NCBI RefSeq assembly: GCF_003469205.1 | Contig: NZ_QSIN01000006.1 | Coordinates: 91,545-155,544, forward strand | Length of the DNA: 64,000 nt | Direction: 5' to 3' | Source of the DNA: Collinsella sp. AM33-4BH | Lineage (GTDB): Bacteria > Actinomycetota > Coriobacteriia > Coriobacteriales > Coriobacteriaceae | Shown here: piece after piece, positions 41,056 through 49,620 of the stretch | How positions within the stretch are numbered: position 1 is the stretch's first letter | Layout: the number at the start of each line of letters is the position of its first letter | Translations under genes and position numbers: made by a program | The notes under the pieces: model-generated | Databases searched by the model: none | Told to the model about the DNA's origin: nothing | The model's input: only the letters and a program-made list of their open reading frames with translations

Positions 41056-42507
41056 GTGGCAGGTTGGAATCTAACCGGCAATAGCGTTTCCGCCGAGTTC
41101 GACGGTTCGGACGAGCAGGAGCGTAAAGAGCTCAGCGTGAGCCAGGCGGTAGAGATCGCCGCCGGTGCGCTCGATGCTATTCCGCAACTGATCGTCCTGG
41201 GCGAGGTCACGGGTTTCCGTGGTCCCAATGCCCGAAGTGGCCACTGCTACTTCCAGATTAAAGACGACTCGGCCGCCGTCGACTGCATCATCTGGAAGGG
41301 CGCCTATCTCAAGCGTACCTTCGATCTGCGTGACGGCATGCAGGTGAGCTTTAAGGGCAGCTTCAATCTCTATAAGGCCACGGGCCGCATGAGCTTTGTC
41401 GCTCGCTCGTTTTCGCTGGCGGGGGAGGGTCTGCTGCGTCAACAGGTGGCGCAGTTGGCCGAAAAGCTACGCCGCGAGGGCCTGATGGACGAGTCCCGCA
41501 AACGCCGCATTCCGGTGTTTTGCTCACGCGTGGCGGCCGTCACCTCGCTTTCCGGTGCGGTAATCGACGACGTCAAGCGTACGCTGCGCCGTCGCAACCC
41601 GCTCGTCGAGCTTGTTTGCGTGGGCGCCAAGGTCCAAGGCGAGGGTGCGCCGGCCGAGCTCATTGAGGGCTTGCGCCGCGCCGCTTCCATTACGCCGGCG
41701 CCCGACTGTATTTTGCTGGTGCGCGGCGGCGGCTCCTTTGAGGACCTCATGACCTTTAATGACGAGGAGCTTGCCCGCGCGGTGGCGGCTTGTCCTGTGC
41801 CCGTGGTGACCGGCATTGGCCATGAGCCCGATACCTCGATTTGCGACATGGTGAGCGACCGACGCGCCTCCACGCCCACGGCGGCGGCAGAATCGGTGGC
41901 GCCGGCTATGACGGAGTTGGCCGATGTGCTCGAGGCGCGCCATCAGCGTCTGGGTGCCGCGATGGCATCGATGATTGGGTCGGCCCAGGTCGACCTGGAG
42001 ATGCTCGATCAGCGCGGTCGCCGTGCCTGGGATACCTATACGGCTCGCTTGGGTGATGCGCTCGATGCCGCTGCGTGTCGCCCGTGCCTCAACGACCCCA
42101 CATTTATGGTCGAGCGTCGCGAATCGGAGCTTGCACTGACTGCCGATCGCCTGTCGGGCGCCATAGTACGCTCAGTCGGGGTCTTCCGCTCCAACTTCGA
42201 GCGTCTGCCCGAGCGTCTGGTTGCAAGCACCTCAGGGCTCGACGGCAAACGCCATGCGCTCACGCTTACGAGTTCCCGTCTGGAGCATCAGGGGCGCACG
42301 ATGCTCAGCAAACCAGCGTCCGACCTGGGCCGTGCAGCGGCTTCGCTCGATGCCCTGTCGCCGCTTAAGGTACTTGCCCGCGGCTATTCCATCGCGTACA
42401 GCGACGATGGTGTGGCTATAAGTGCCCAGACCTTTAAGCCGGGCGACGCCATCCGCGTGCGCATGGCGGACGGTAACGTGTCGGCAACCGTCAACGCGGT
42501 CGAGTAG
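41056..42507 (+). CDS. xseA: Exodeoxyribonuclease VII large subunit XseA
   Basis: A 483-residue catalytic subunit degrading single-stranded DNA to oligonucleotides. The N-terminal OB-fold (ITKG-free start, LGEVTGFRGPNARSGHCYFQI near 46-66) precedes the catalytic core, with VTSLSGAVIDDV near 165, LLVRGGGSFEDL near 225, VVTGIGHEPDTSICD near 253 and DRRASTPTAAAE near 270. A C-terminal coiled coil ends in SPLKVLARGYSI. GTG 41056 is chosen because AAGGAGG lies just upstream at 41045-41051. xseB follows 42 bases later. Confidence 0.9.
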   Translation: MAGWNLTGNSVSAEFDGSDEQERKELSVSQAVEIAAGALDAIPQLIVLGEVTGFRGPNARSGHCYFQIKDDSAAVDCIIWKGAYLKRTFDLRDGMQVSFKGSFNLYKATGRMSFVARSFSLAGEGLLRQQVAQLAEKLRREGLMDESRKRRIPVFCSRVAAVTSLSGAVIDDVKRTLRRRNPLVELVCVGAKVQGEGAPAELIEGLRRAASITPAPDCILLVRGGGSFEDLMTFNDEELARAVAACPVPVVTGIGHEPDTSICDMVSDRRASTPTAAAESVAPAMTELADVLEARHQRLGAAMASMIGSAQVDLEMLDQRGRRAWDTYTARLGDALDAAACRPCLNDPTFMVERRESELALTADRLSGAIVRSVGVFRSNFERLPERLVASTSGLDGKRHALTLTSSRLEHQGRTMLSKPASDLGRAAASLDALSPLKVLARGYSIAYSDDGVAISAQTFKPGDAIRVRMADGNVSATVNAVE

Positions 42508-42549
42508 ACCGCGTTTCGCAGTGATAGACCCTTAGGAAAGGAAACAGAT

Positions 42550-42816
42550 ATGGCAGAGAAGACCCCGGTAGAGCAGCTTACGTACAAGCAGGCCTCGCAG
42601 GAGCTGGAGCTCATCATCCGCAGCCTGGAGTCGGGCGATATGGAGCTCGAGGAGTCGCTCGAGAGCTACACCCGCGGCGTCGAGCTCCTCAAGAGCCTGC
42701 GCACCCGCCTGTCCGATGCCGAGCAGAAGGTCTCGGTGCTCCTTAAGGACGTCGACGGCAACGACGTGCTCGCCGACGGCGAAGCCGCCAACACGGACGA
42801 CAACCTCTCGTTCTAA
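42550..42816 (+). CDS. xseB: Exodeoxyribonuclease VII small subunit XseB
   Basis: An 88-residue helical subunit that assembles with XseA. The signature YKQASQELELIIRSLESG and MELEESLESYTRGVELL occupy residues 12-47, followed by the second helix (LRTRLSDAEQKV). The tail is acidic. AGGAAAGG precedes the start. Its position behind xseA is the usual one. Confidence 0.95.
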   Translation: MAEKTPVEQLTYKQASQELELIIRSLESGDMELEESLESYTRGVELLKSLRTRLSDAEQKVSVLLKDVDGNDVLADGEAANTDDNLSF

Positions 42817-42865
42817 GCATCTCGACCAAATATAATTACCTTGGTCTGTGAGAAAGGAACCAGCT

Positions 42866-43201
42866 ATGTGTGATTGCATCTTCTGTAAAATTGCCAACCA
42901 CGAGATCCCCTCGACCGTTGTCTATGAGGACGACCAGGTCATCGCCTTCGATGACCTCAACCCCCAGGCGCCGGTCCACACGCTCGTGATCCCCAAGAAG
43001 CACTACAGCGACATCGCCGACAACGTGCCTGCCGAGACCATGGGCGCCATGGCTCACGCCATCCAAGAGGTCGCCAAGGCCAAGGGTCTGGAGGACGGTT
43101 TCCGCGTCATCTCCAACAAGGGCGTCAACGCCGGCCAGACCGTCATGCACTTCCACATGCACGTCCTCGGCGGCAAAAACCTGGGCGAGAACCTCATCTG
43201 A
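42866..43201 (+). CDS. HIT-family nucleotide hydrolase (HinT-like)
   Basis: A 111-residue histidine-triad protein that hydrolyses phosphoramidate or AMP-linked substrates. CIFCKI at residues 4-9 and the triad HFHMHV near residues 98-103 are intact. ATG 42866 follows AAAGGA. It is closely spaced behind xseB but with its own leader, so cotranscription is likely but not certain. Confidence 0.95.
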   Translation: MCDCIFCKIANHEIPSTVVYEDDQVIAFDDLNPQAPVHTLVIPKKHYSDIADNVPAETMGAMAHAIQEVAKAKGLEDGFRVISNKGVNAGQTVMHFHMHVLGGKNLGENLI

Positions 43202-43242
43202 GGGCGCTTGGTCCGTCGACTTGGCTGCCTTTGGAGTAATCT

Positions 43243-44133
43243 ATGCAGCTTTCTCAACTCGAATACCTTCAAGCGGTGGCGAACTATGGCGGCGTGCGCA
43301 AAGCAGCTCGCGCCGTTCATGTGAGTCCGCAGGCCGTTTCGTCGGCAATCAAAAAGTTGGAATCTGAGTATCAGATTGTTTTGCTTGACCGATCGGCGGG
43401 GGAGGCTGTTTTGTCTCCGGCGGGCAGAGAATTTGCGCGTCGTGCACGCGTGATCCTGGCACAAGTCGACGATCTCAAAAAGTACGCTCAATCGAGGGGC
43501 GACGGCGTTTCGCCCGATGGCCACTTTCGTCTTTACGCCCCCTGCCTTCATGGGCGGGGGCGCCTTTTTGCCGAAAGCTGGTATGACTCGTTTGAACGCT
43601 CGCACCCTCAGATTCACCTTGATGTGTGGCATCAGCCAACGGCTACATGCTTTGAATCACTTGTGCTTGGCATTTCGGATGCGGCTATCTCATTCGAGGA
43701 ACCACGGGACAGCGTCCTTTCTTCAAAATATTTGGGTGAAAAGGAGCTCAAGGTTCTTTCATGCCCAGCGGGTCATCAATCTGTGGGCGCCATGACCATT
43801 CGCGAGTTACTGGGCGGCAGGCTCGCTGTTCCCATTAATTTGTCACCCTGTCTCAATGCAATCAATCAATGTCCCGAAGCCCAGCTCGTCAATTTTCGCT
43901 TCCGTGATGTTGAATACGGAAGCAGGGCTCAGACTGAGTTTCTTCAAGCCGGGGGATTGATATTGAGTTTGTCTGGGTCCTCTCTCGCATCGGATGGGTC
44001 AGAAGTGAGTGAGTGCTCCATTGAAGGTTCGCGTGATGTAACCTTGCCCATCTACTTTTGCTATCGGCAAAATTCCTGGACTGATCGACACCAGACGGTT
44101 TTTCTGCACCTATTGCGTCATCTTGCTTCGTGA
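43243..44133 (+). CDS. LysR-family transcriptional regulator
   Basis: A 296-residue regulator. The N-terminal winged helix (residues 2-60; LEYLQAVANYGGVRKAARAV, VSPQAVSSAIKKLE) is clear, and residues 90-295 form an effector-binding domain of low similarity. T- and A-rich codons stand out from surrounding genes, as in the adjacent transporter. It probably regulates that MFS gene, although LysR regulators are more often divergent from their targets. The ligand is unknown. Confidence 0.85.
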   Translation: MQLSQLEYLQAVANYGGVRKAARAVHVSPQAVSSAIKKLESEYQIVLLDRSAGEAVLSPAGREFARRARVILAQVDDLKKYAQSRGDGVSPDGHFRLYAPCLHGRGRLFAESWYDSFERSHPQIHLDVWHQPTATCFESLVLGISDAAISFEEPRDSVLSSKYLGEKELKVLSCPAGHQSVGAMTIRELLGGRLAVPINLSPCLNAINQCPEAQLVNFRFRDVEYGSRAQTEFLQAGGLILSLSGSSLASDGSEVSECSIEGSRDVTLPIYFCYRQNSWTDRHQTVFLHLLRHLAS

Positions 44134-44252
44134 GATTAATTGGCTTCGAGGCATCAAGTGATTATTGACGCCTTGTAACACATAGCTGACAGCTTTGCCC
44201 TCATGCTTTTCCAAGATTCCGATTTAGATTGCTGACTCTTGGAGGGCGGAGC

Positions 44253-45413
44253 ATGAAAAACCGTACGGTTTTGCTTTATATGACGTTCGTTTTTCTGTCG
44301 AACTTCAGCACCATCTTGTATTTTCTAACTGTCTACCTTGAGTTCGTCGGACTTTCGATGGTATCGATTTCTAGCATGATGATTGCATATCAAGTGAGCA
44401 AGTTCATCCTTGAAGTTCCCACTGGCTATATTGCTGATAGGTTTGGACGAAAGACAAGCGGTCTCGTTGGCGTCGTGGGGATGCTTGGATACTACGCCGC
44501 CCTGCTTCTCGTCCGTTCTCCCCTGCTTTTAGTCGGTGCGTTCGCTCTCAAAGGTTTTGCCGTTGCGTGTGTGAGCGGATCCATCGAAGCGATTTACATT
44601 GACAGCGTCTCTCAGGACCAGCTCGTAAGACTTAATGTCGTTGAGCGATTTGTTTTCTATGCCTCTTGTGCCATCTCCGCTTGCGTGGGCGGTTTCATTT
44701 CGTCCGTCGGTGCATATCTCATTGGTCTTTCGGCAGATATCATCGCAATGGTGTTGACGTTGGTTGTCGTTGTCTGCATTCCTGAGATGCGAAGAGGGGG
44801 CATTGCGACGACACCTGAACATGGGATTAGCCCGAAGATGATCGGTGCCGCTATTGCGGGTAATGGCATTCTTCGTTCAGCGTTCATCATGGACTGTTCT
44901 CAGGCATTTGCTTTTGTCGCCCTGGAAGACTTTTTCTCACTGCTGCTTGCGGGTCGCGGAATGAATGCCGTCGCTTCGGGTGTCACCATTGCGGTCCAGC
45001 TCCTTGCCTCGGCCTCCATGGGACTTATTGTGCCCTGCGCGATTGCTCATGTCGACAAGGGCCGCTTTGCGCGTATTTGCGGCATCGTGCGCCTTTTCCT
45101 GACAGCTTTGTTTTTGATTCCCCTTACTCCGGCTAATTTGCTGCCCGTGTTCTATGTGCTGCAGACGGTTACGTACTCGTTATTTGCTCCAATTAAATAC
45201 TCAATTTTTCAAAAAGTAGCCGATTCTTCGATGCGCTGTTCACTGATTTCGGTTCAAAGCCAGATGGTGGCGGTGGGCGCCATCCTTTTCTATCTGTTCA
45301 ATGCTGTGTTGAGCAGCATCGCGGGCATTCGAGTCATATTGCTTGTCGCACTCGGAACCTCTTCTTTGGTGTATATCCCCGCGCTCTTTCGTCTTACAAG
45401 CCAAAGGACATGA
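44253..45413 (+). CDS. MFS transporter
   Basis: A 386-residue major-facilitator protein with about eleven or twelve membrane spans. The loop motif ADRFGRKTSG near residues 62-71 is the family A-motif between spans 2 and 3. GGAGGGCGGAG upstream favours ATG 44253. Codon use is AT-richer than its neighbours, shared with the LysR gene before it, suggesting the two arrived together. The substrate is unknown; drug or metabolite efflux is the default guess. Confidence 0.85.
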   Translation: MKNRTVLLYMTFVFLSNFSTILYFLTVYLEFVGLSMVSISSMMIAYQVSKFILEVPTGYIADRFGRKTSGLVGVVGMLGYYAALLLVRSPLLLVGAFALKGFAVACVSGSIEAIYIDSVSQDQLVRLNVVERFVFYASCAISACVGGFISSVGAYLIGLSADIIAMVLTLVVVVCIPEMRRGGIATTPEHGISPKMIGAAIAGNGILRSAFIMDCSQAFAFVALEDFFSLLLAGRGMNAVASGVTIAVQLLASASMGLIVPCAIAHVDKGRFARICGIVRLFLTALFLIPLTPANLLPVFYVLQTVTYSLFAPIKYSIFQKVADSSMRCSLISVQSQMVAVGAILFYLFNAVLSSIAGIRVILLVALGTSSLVYIPALFRLTSQRT

Positions 45414-45446
45414 GTATTTGGGCACCGATAACTTATATATCAACGC

Positions 45447-45482
45447 AATAAACCCGAGCGCGAGGGCGTTTGGGTTTATTAT
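45447..45482 (+). terminator. Intrinsic terminator after the MFS gene
   Basis: AATAAACCC and GGGTTTATT arms around 45450-45480 enclose a GCGC/GGCG inner region. AT-rich flanks follow. Confidence 0.65.
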
Positions 45483-45533
45483 TGAAGCGTATGTAACCTG
45501 GCGGCGCCACACCGCCTGTTAGTAGGGAGACAC

Positions 45534-46712
45534 ATGAACGTTCTGGTCGTCAACGCAGGATCTTCGACCCTTAAGTATCAGGTCATCGATACCAAGTCCC
45601 ATAAGGTGTCCGCAAAGGGCTCCTGCGAGCGCGTCTGCTTTACCGGCGGCACTTTCACCCATGCTGCCAACGGCTCCAAGAAGGTGACCGAGAACATCGA
45701 GTTCCCCGACCACAAGGTCGCCATCGAGGTTGTCCTGAAGGACCTCGAGGCCAACGGCGTCAAGATTGAGGGTATCGGCCACCGTATCGTTCAGGGCGGT
45801 TGGTACTTTGGCGATTCCTCCCTCGTCGACGAGGATGTCCTCGCCAAGATCCGCGAGGTCGCTCCGCTCGCCCCGCTGCACAACAACCCCGAGGCCAACG
45901 TTATCGAGTACTGCCTGGAGCAGTATCCCGACCTGCCCAACGTCACGGTTTACGACACCGCTTTCCACTTCAACATGCCCGAGGTCGCCAAGACTTACGC
46001 CCTGCCCAAGGACGTCTGCGACAAGCTGCACATCCGTAAGTACGGCGCCCACGGCACCAGCTACCGCTACATCTCCAAGAAGGTCGCCGAGATGACCAAC
46101 GGCGAGGCCCGCAAGGTCGTCGTGTGCCATATCGGCTCCGGCGCTTCCCTGTGCGCCATCGAGGACGGCAAGTGCATGGACACCACCATGGGCTTGACGC
46201 CGCTCGACGGCGTCATGATGGGCACCCGCTGCGGCTCCATCGACCCGGCTACCGTGTGCTACCTGCAGCGCGAGGGCGGCTACACCTTCGACGAGGTCGA
46301 CGAGATGATGAACAAGAAGTCCGGCCTTTTGGCTGTGACCGGCGGCAAGACCAACGACTGCCGCAACGTCGAGGAGCTCGCCGCTGCCGGTGACCCCGAG
46401 GCCCAGCTCGCCTTCGATATGTTCGTCTACAAGATTGCCGCCAAGGCTGCCGAGATGGCCACCTCCATGTGCGGTATGGACACCCTGGTCTTCACTGCCG
46501 GCATCGGTGAGCACGCTCCTGCCGTCCGCGCCGGCGTGGCCGACCGCCTGGCCTTTATGGGCGTCAAGATGGATCATGCCCGCAACGCCCTGCGTGGTGA
46601 CGGCGCATGGTGCCTGTCTGCCAAGGATTCCAAGGTCAAAATCTTTGTCATCCCCACGGACGAGGAGTTCATGATCGCTTCCGACGTCGAGCGCATCGTC
46701 AACGGCAAGTAA
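45534..46712 (+). CDS. ackA: Acetate kinase paralogue 1 with altered active-site residues
   Basis: A 392-residue acetate/propionate-kinase-family enzyme. The fold and length are standard: NAGSS at residues 7-11, GHRIVQGG near 82-89, TTMGLTPLDG near 216-225 and a final PTDEEFMIA. However, the conserved His in GTSHRY is Tyr177 (GTSYRY), the Asn in CHLGNGAS is Ser202 (CHIGSGAS), and the GEN Asn near the C-terminus is His (GIGEHAP). These positions contact substrate in known acetate kinases. The next gene keeps the standard residues, so this copy may use another acyl phosphate or be catalytically weak. Confidence 0.85.
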   Translation: MNVLVVNAGSSTLKYQVIDTKSHKVSAKGSCERVCFTGGTFTHAANGSKKVTENIEFPDHKVAIEVVLKDLEANGVKIEGIGHRIVQGGWYFGDSSLVDEDVLAKIREVAPLAPLHNNPEANVIEYCLEQYPDLPNVTVYDTAFHFNMPEVAKTYALPKDVCDKLHIRKYGAHGTSYRYISKKVAEMTNGEARKVVVCHIGSGASLCAIEDGKCMDTTMGLTPLDGVMMGTRCGSIDPATVCYLQREGGYTFDEVDEMMNKKSGLLAVTGGKTNDCRNVEELAAAGDPEAQLAFDMFVYKIAAKAAEMATSMCGMDTLVFTAGIGEHAPAVRAGVADRLAFMGVKMDHARNALRGDGAWCLSAKDSKVKIFVIPTDEEFMIASDVERIVNGK

Positions 46713-46716
46713 TTGC

Positions 46717-46762
46717 AAGAGGGGAGGGGCTGGACGACCGAGCGCCGTTCAGCTCCTCTTTT
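46717..46762 (+). terminator. Imperfect terminator between the two acetate kinase genes
   Basis: An AAGAGG...GGGCTGGACG arm pairs imperfectly with CGTTCAGCTCCTCTTTT, ending in a T-run. It implies that the two kinase genes are separately transcribed. Confidence 0.55.
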
Positions 46763-46876
46763 GTACTCGTTGGGCGATATGCCTGATAGCTATTTATCAA
46801 GTTGTGATAACTTCTTATTAACATGCGGCCGCCTTAAGGGGTCTGCGCCGACCGTATCGCACTGCAAAGGAGTCTC

Positions 46877-48055
46877 ATGAACGTACTTGTTGTCAACGCC
46901 GGCAGCTCGAGCCTTAAATATCAGCTTTTGGATACCGATACCCGCGAGGTTTTCGCCAAGGGCAACTGCGAGCGTATCGGCTCGGAGATGGGCATCTTTG
47001 GCCACTCCGAGAACGGTGGTGCCAAGCAGACCGAGGAGATTCCTTTTCCCGATCATCGCTGCGCCATTGCGCGCGTGCTCGAGGAGCTCGAGAAGACCGA
47101 CTTTACGATCGATGGCATCGGCCACCGTATCGTTCAGGGTGGCTGGCACTTCGATGATTCCGCGGTCGTCGACGATGAGGTCATGGCTAAGATCCTCGAG
47201 GTTGCTCCGCTCGCCCCGCTGCACAATTACGGCGAGGCCGCGGCAATCGAATATTGCCGCGAGAAGTATCCGGAGCTGCCCAACGTGGCCGTCTTCGACA
47301 CCTCGTTCCACATGACCATGCCCGAGGTCGCCTACACCTACGCGCTGCCCAAGGACGTGTGCGACAAGTACCACGTGCGCAAGTACGGTGCCCACGGCAC
47401 GAGTCACCGCTATGAGTGGATGATGGCCAAGGAGATCCTGGGCTCGCGCTGCCACCGCCTGCTCTCGTGCCATTTGGGCAACGGCGCCTCGCTTGCCGCC
47501 ATCGAGGACGGTGTATGCCGCGATACCACGATGGGCCTCACGCCGCTCGACGGCCTGATGATGGGCACCCGTTGTGGTTCCATTGACCCGGCTACCGTGT
47601 GCTACCTGCAGCGCGAGGGCGGCTACAGCTACCAGGAAGTCGATGACATGATGAACAAGCAGTCTGGTCTGCTTGCCATCTCGGGCATCTCCAACGACGC
47701 CCGTGACATCCGTACGCGCGCCTCCGAGGGCGACGAGCGCTGCCTGCTCGCCTTCGATATGTTCGCCTACAAGGCCATGCAGCAGGCCGGCTCCATGATC
47801 GCTTCCATGGCGGGCGTGGACACCATTACCTTTACCGCCGGCATTGGCGAGAACGACTGGTCGATCCGCAAGGCCTTCTGCGACTGCTTCGAGTGGCTGG
47901 GCGTGCGCATCGACAACAACAAGAACCGCGAGGCCGTGGGTAACGGCCCGCAGGTCATCAGCGCCGCCGGCTCTTCCGTCACGGTCATGGTCATCCCCAC
48001 CGACGAGGAATACATGATCGCCCACGACGTCGAGCGTTTGACCGCGAATAACTAG
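46877..48055 (+). CDS. ackA: Acetate kinase
   Basis: A 392-residue enzyme converting acetyl phosphate and ADP to acetate and ATP in fermentation. All key residues are in place: NAGSSSLKY at 7-15, His177 in GTSHRY, Asn202 in CHLGNGAS and GIGEN near residue 325. It aligns without gaps to the preceding paralogue over the first 210 residues. AAGGAG precedes the start. pta lies convergently 352 bases away, so the acetyl-CoA to acetate pair is locally complete. This is the likely true AckA of the organism. Confidence 0.95.
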   Translation: MNVLVVNAGSSSLKYQLLDTDTREVFAKGNCERIGSEMGIFGHSENGGAKQTEEIPFPDHRCAIARVLEELEKTDFTIDGIGHRIVQGGWHFDDSAVVDDEVMAKILEVAPLAPLHNYGEAAAIEYCREKYPELPNVAVFDTSFHMTMPEVAYTYALPKDVCDKYHVRKYGAHGTSHRYEWMMAKEILGSRCHRLLSCHLGNGASLAAIEDGVCRDTTMGLTPLDGLMMGTRCGSIDPATVCYLQREGGYSYQEVDDMMNKQSGLLAISGISNDARDIRTRASEGDERCLLAFDMFAYKAMQQAGSMIASMAGVDTITFTAGIGENDWSIRKAFCDCFEWLGVRIDNNKNREAVGNGPQVISAAGSSVTVMVIPTDEEYMIAHDVERLTANN

Positions 48056-48077
48056 TGCGTTCGCTTGCGATTGAACG

Positions 48078-48116
48078 AAAGGCCTCCTGAGCAGCAGCTC
48101 AGGAGGCCTTTTTGCT
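48078..48116. terminator. Intrinsic terminator after the second acetate kinase
   Basis: AAAGGCCTCCTGAGC (48078-48092) and GCTCAGGAGGCCTTT (48097-48111) form a perfect 15-bp stem over AGCA, followed by TTTTT. Confidence 0.9.
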
Positions 48117-48261
48117 AGCAGGCGGAAATTCGAGTCCCAAAGTGATCATCACCAGTAACGCCAGCGCTCCCAGCAACGACACCCATTCATTCAGATCCTC
48201 AGCCCCAGCTCGTAGCCAAGCCGCCGTCCACTCCAGATGTTCTGAATGCTTCGTGGCAGTA

Positions 48262-48392
48262 GAAGGCCGTACGGGCTAACCCCTGAAAACATTCCGCAGA
48301 CCAGAAACGCCCCCGTTCGTAGCTCCGAAGGAGCAGAACGGGGGCGTTTCATTGGTCGAGGACGTTTTCAGGGGTTAGCCCGTACGGCCTTC
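48262..48392. repeat. 131-bp nested palindrome between ackA and pta
   Basis: Outer arms 48262-48290 and 48364-48392 are a perfect 29-bp inverted repeat. Inside lie GACCA (48299-48303) / TGGTC (48353-48357), then a perfect 15-bp repeat 48304-48318 / 48336-48350, then GCTCC (48322-48326) / GGAGC (48330-48334). It lies between convergent genes and could terminate both, but is far longer than a terminator needs to be. No ORF. Confidence 0.9.
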
Positions 48393-48407
48393 GGGCGAGT
48401 GCGTCCG

Positions 48408-49388
48408 CTACTCAGCCATCTGAGCCTGGACGGCGGTGATGGCTACGACACCCACGATGTCGTCGGCAGAGCAGCCGCGCGACAGGTCGTTGACCGGCTT
48501 GGCGATGCCCTGCAGAATGGGGCCGTAAGCGTCGGCGCCGGCGAAGCGCTGGACCAGCTTGTAGCCGATGTTGCCGGCCTCGAGGTCGGGGAACACGAGC
48601 ACGTTGGCCTTACCGGCGACGGAGGAGCCGGGAGCCTTGAGCTGGGCGACGGTGGGGACGATAGCAGCATCGAGCTGCAGGTCGCCGTCGATGGCGAGCT
48701 CGGGTGCCTTCTCCTTGCAGAACTTCACGGCCTCCTGGACCTTCTTGGCGACCTCGCCACCGGCGGAGCCCATGGTGGAGTAGGAGAGCATGGCCACGTG
48801 CGGCTCAACATTGCCCATAAAGGTGGACCAGGAGTGGGCCGAGGCGATGGCGATCTCGGAGAGCTCGTCAGAGGACGGGTTGATGTTGAGGCCGCAGTCG
48901 GCGAAGATCAGCGTACCGTCGGTGCCGAATTGCGGGGTGTCGGTGCACATCACGAAGAAGGCCGAGACCAGCTTGGTGCCCGGGGCAGTCTTGAGGATCT
49001 GCAGCGCGGGGCGCAGGGTGTCGGCGGTGGAGTGGCAGGCACCGGAGACCAGGCCGTCGGCATCGCCCATCTTGACCATCATGGTGCCAAAGTAGGTGGC
49101 GTCCATCACCTGGGCACGAGCCTGCTCGATGGTAACGCCCTTCTTGGCGCGGAGCTCGGCAAACTTCTGTGCGTACTCCTCGTGCTTCTCGGCATTGCGC
49201 GGGTCGATGACGGTGGCGCCGGGAACGTTGATCTCGTTGGGATCGCCCAGGATGACGATGTTGGCCAGGCCTTCTTCGATGATCTTGTTTGCCGCGACGA
49301 TGGTACGCGGATCCTCGCCCTCGGGCAGGACGATCGTCTTAAGGTCGGCCTTGGCGGCAGACTTCATACGGTTCAGGAAATCGCTCAT
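48408..49388 (-). CDS. pta: Phosphate acetyltransferase
   Basis: A 326-residue short-form phosphotransacetylase interconverting acetyl-CoA and acetyl phosphate. LPEGEDPRT at residues 21-29, the SGACHSTADTLRPALQI segment near 130-146 and the C-terminal PGSSVAGKANVLVFPDLEAGNIGYK region fit the family. AAGGAG precedes the start. It is convergent with the second acetate kinase and probably supplies acetyl phosphate to it. Confidence 0.95.
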   Translation of the reverse strand: MSDFLNRMKSAAKADLKTIVLPEGEDPRTIVAANKIIEEGLANIVILGDPNEINVPGATVIDPRNAEKHEEYAQKFAELRAKKGVTIEQARAQVMDATYFGTMMVKMGDADGLVSGACHSTADTLRPALQILKTAPGTKLVSAFFVMCTDTPQFGTDGTLIFADCGLNINPSSDELSEIAIASAHSWSTFMGNVEPHVAMLSYSTMGSAGGEVAKKVQEAVKFCKEKAPELAIDGDLQLDAAIVPTVAQLKAPGSSVAGKANVLVFPDLEAGNIGYKLVQRFAGADAYGPILQGIAKPVNDLSRGCSADDIVGVVAITAVQAQMAE

Positions 49389-49442
49389 GATACTCCTTAC
49401 AAGCGTTTCGCTAAGCTCCAGGCCCTCGGCTGTACACGAATA

Positions 49443-49463
49443 AACCCGCTGCTAGCGGGTTTA
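49443..49463. promoter_or_regulatory. Hairpin in the pta leader
   Basis: AAACCCGC and GCGGGTTT form an 8-bp stem over a 5-nt loop about 55 bases ahead of the pta start on minus. Confidence 0.5.
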
Positions 49464-49535
49464 CCTTTCAATAATGTACGCCGCGGTGCTTGAGCTTTCC
49501 TTGTGTGGCAAGCTCATTATAGGACGCATTAGCGC

Positions 49536-49541
49536 TATAAT
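49536..49541 (+). promoter_or_regulatory. Candidate -10 box of glf
   Basis: A perfect TATAAT 80 bases before the glf start; the -35 region is a poor match. Confidence 0.4.
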
Positions 49542-49620
49542 CGCTCTGATAAATATGTCTCGACGTATGTTCGAGAAAAAGCCCAGTTAAAAAGCGTGTG
49601 GCTTTTGACAAGGAGTATCG

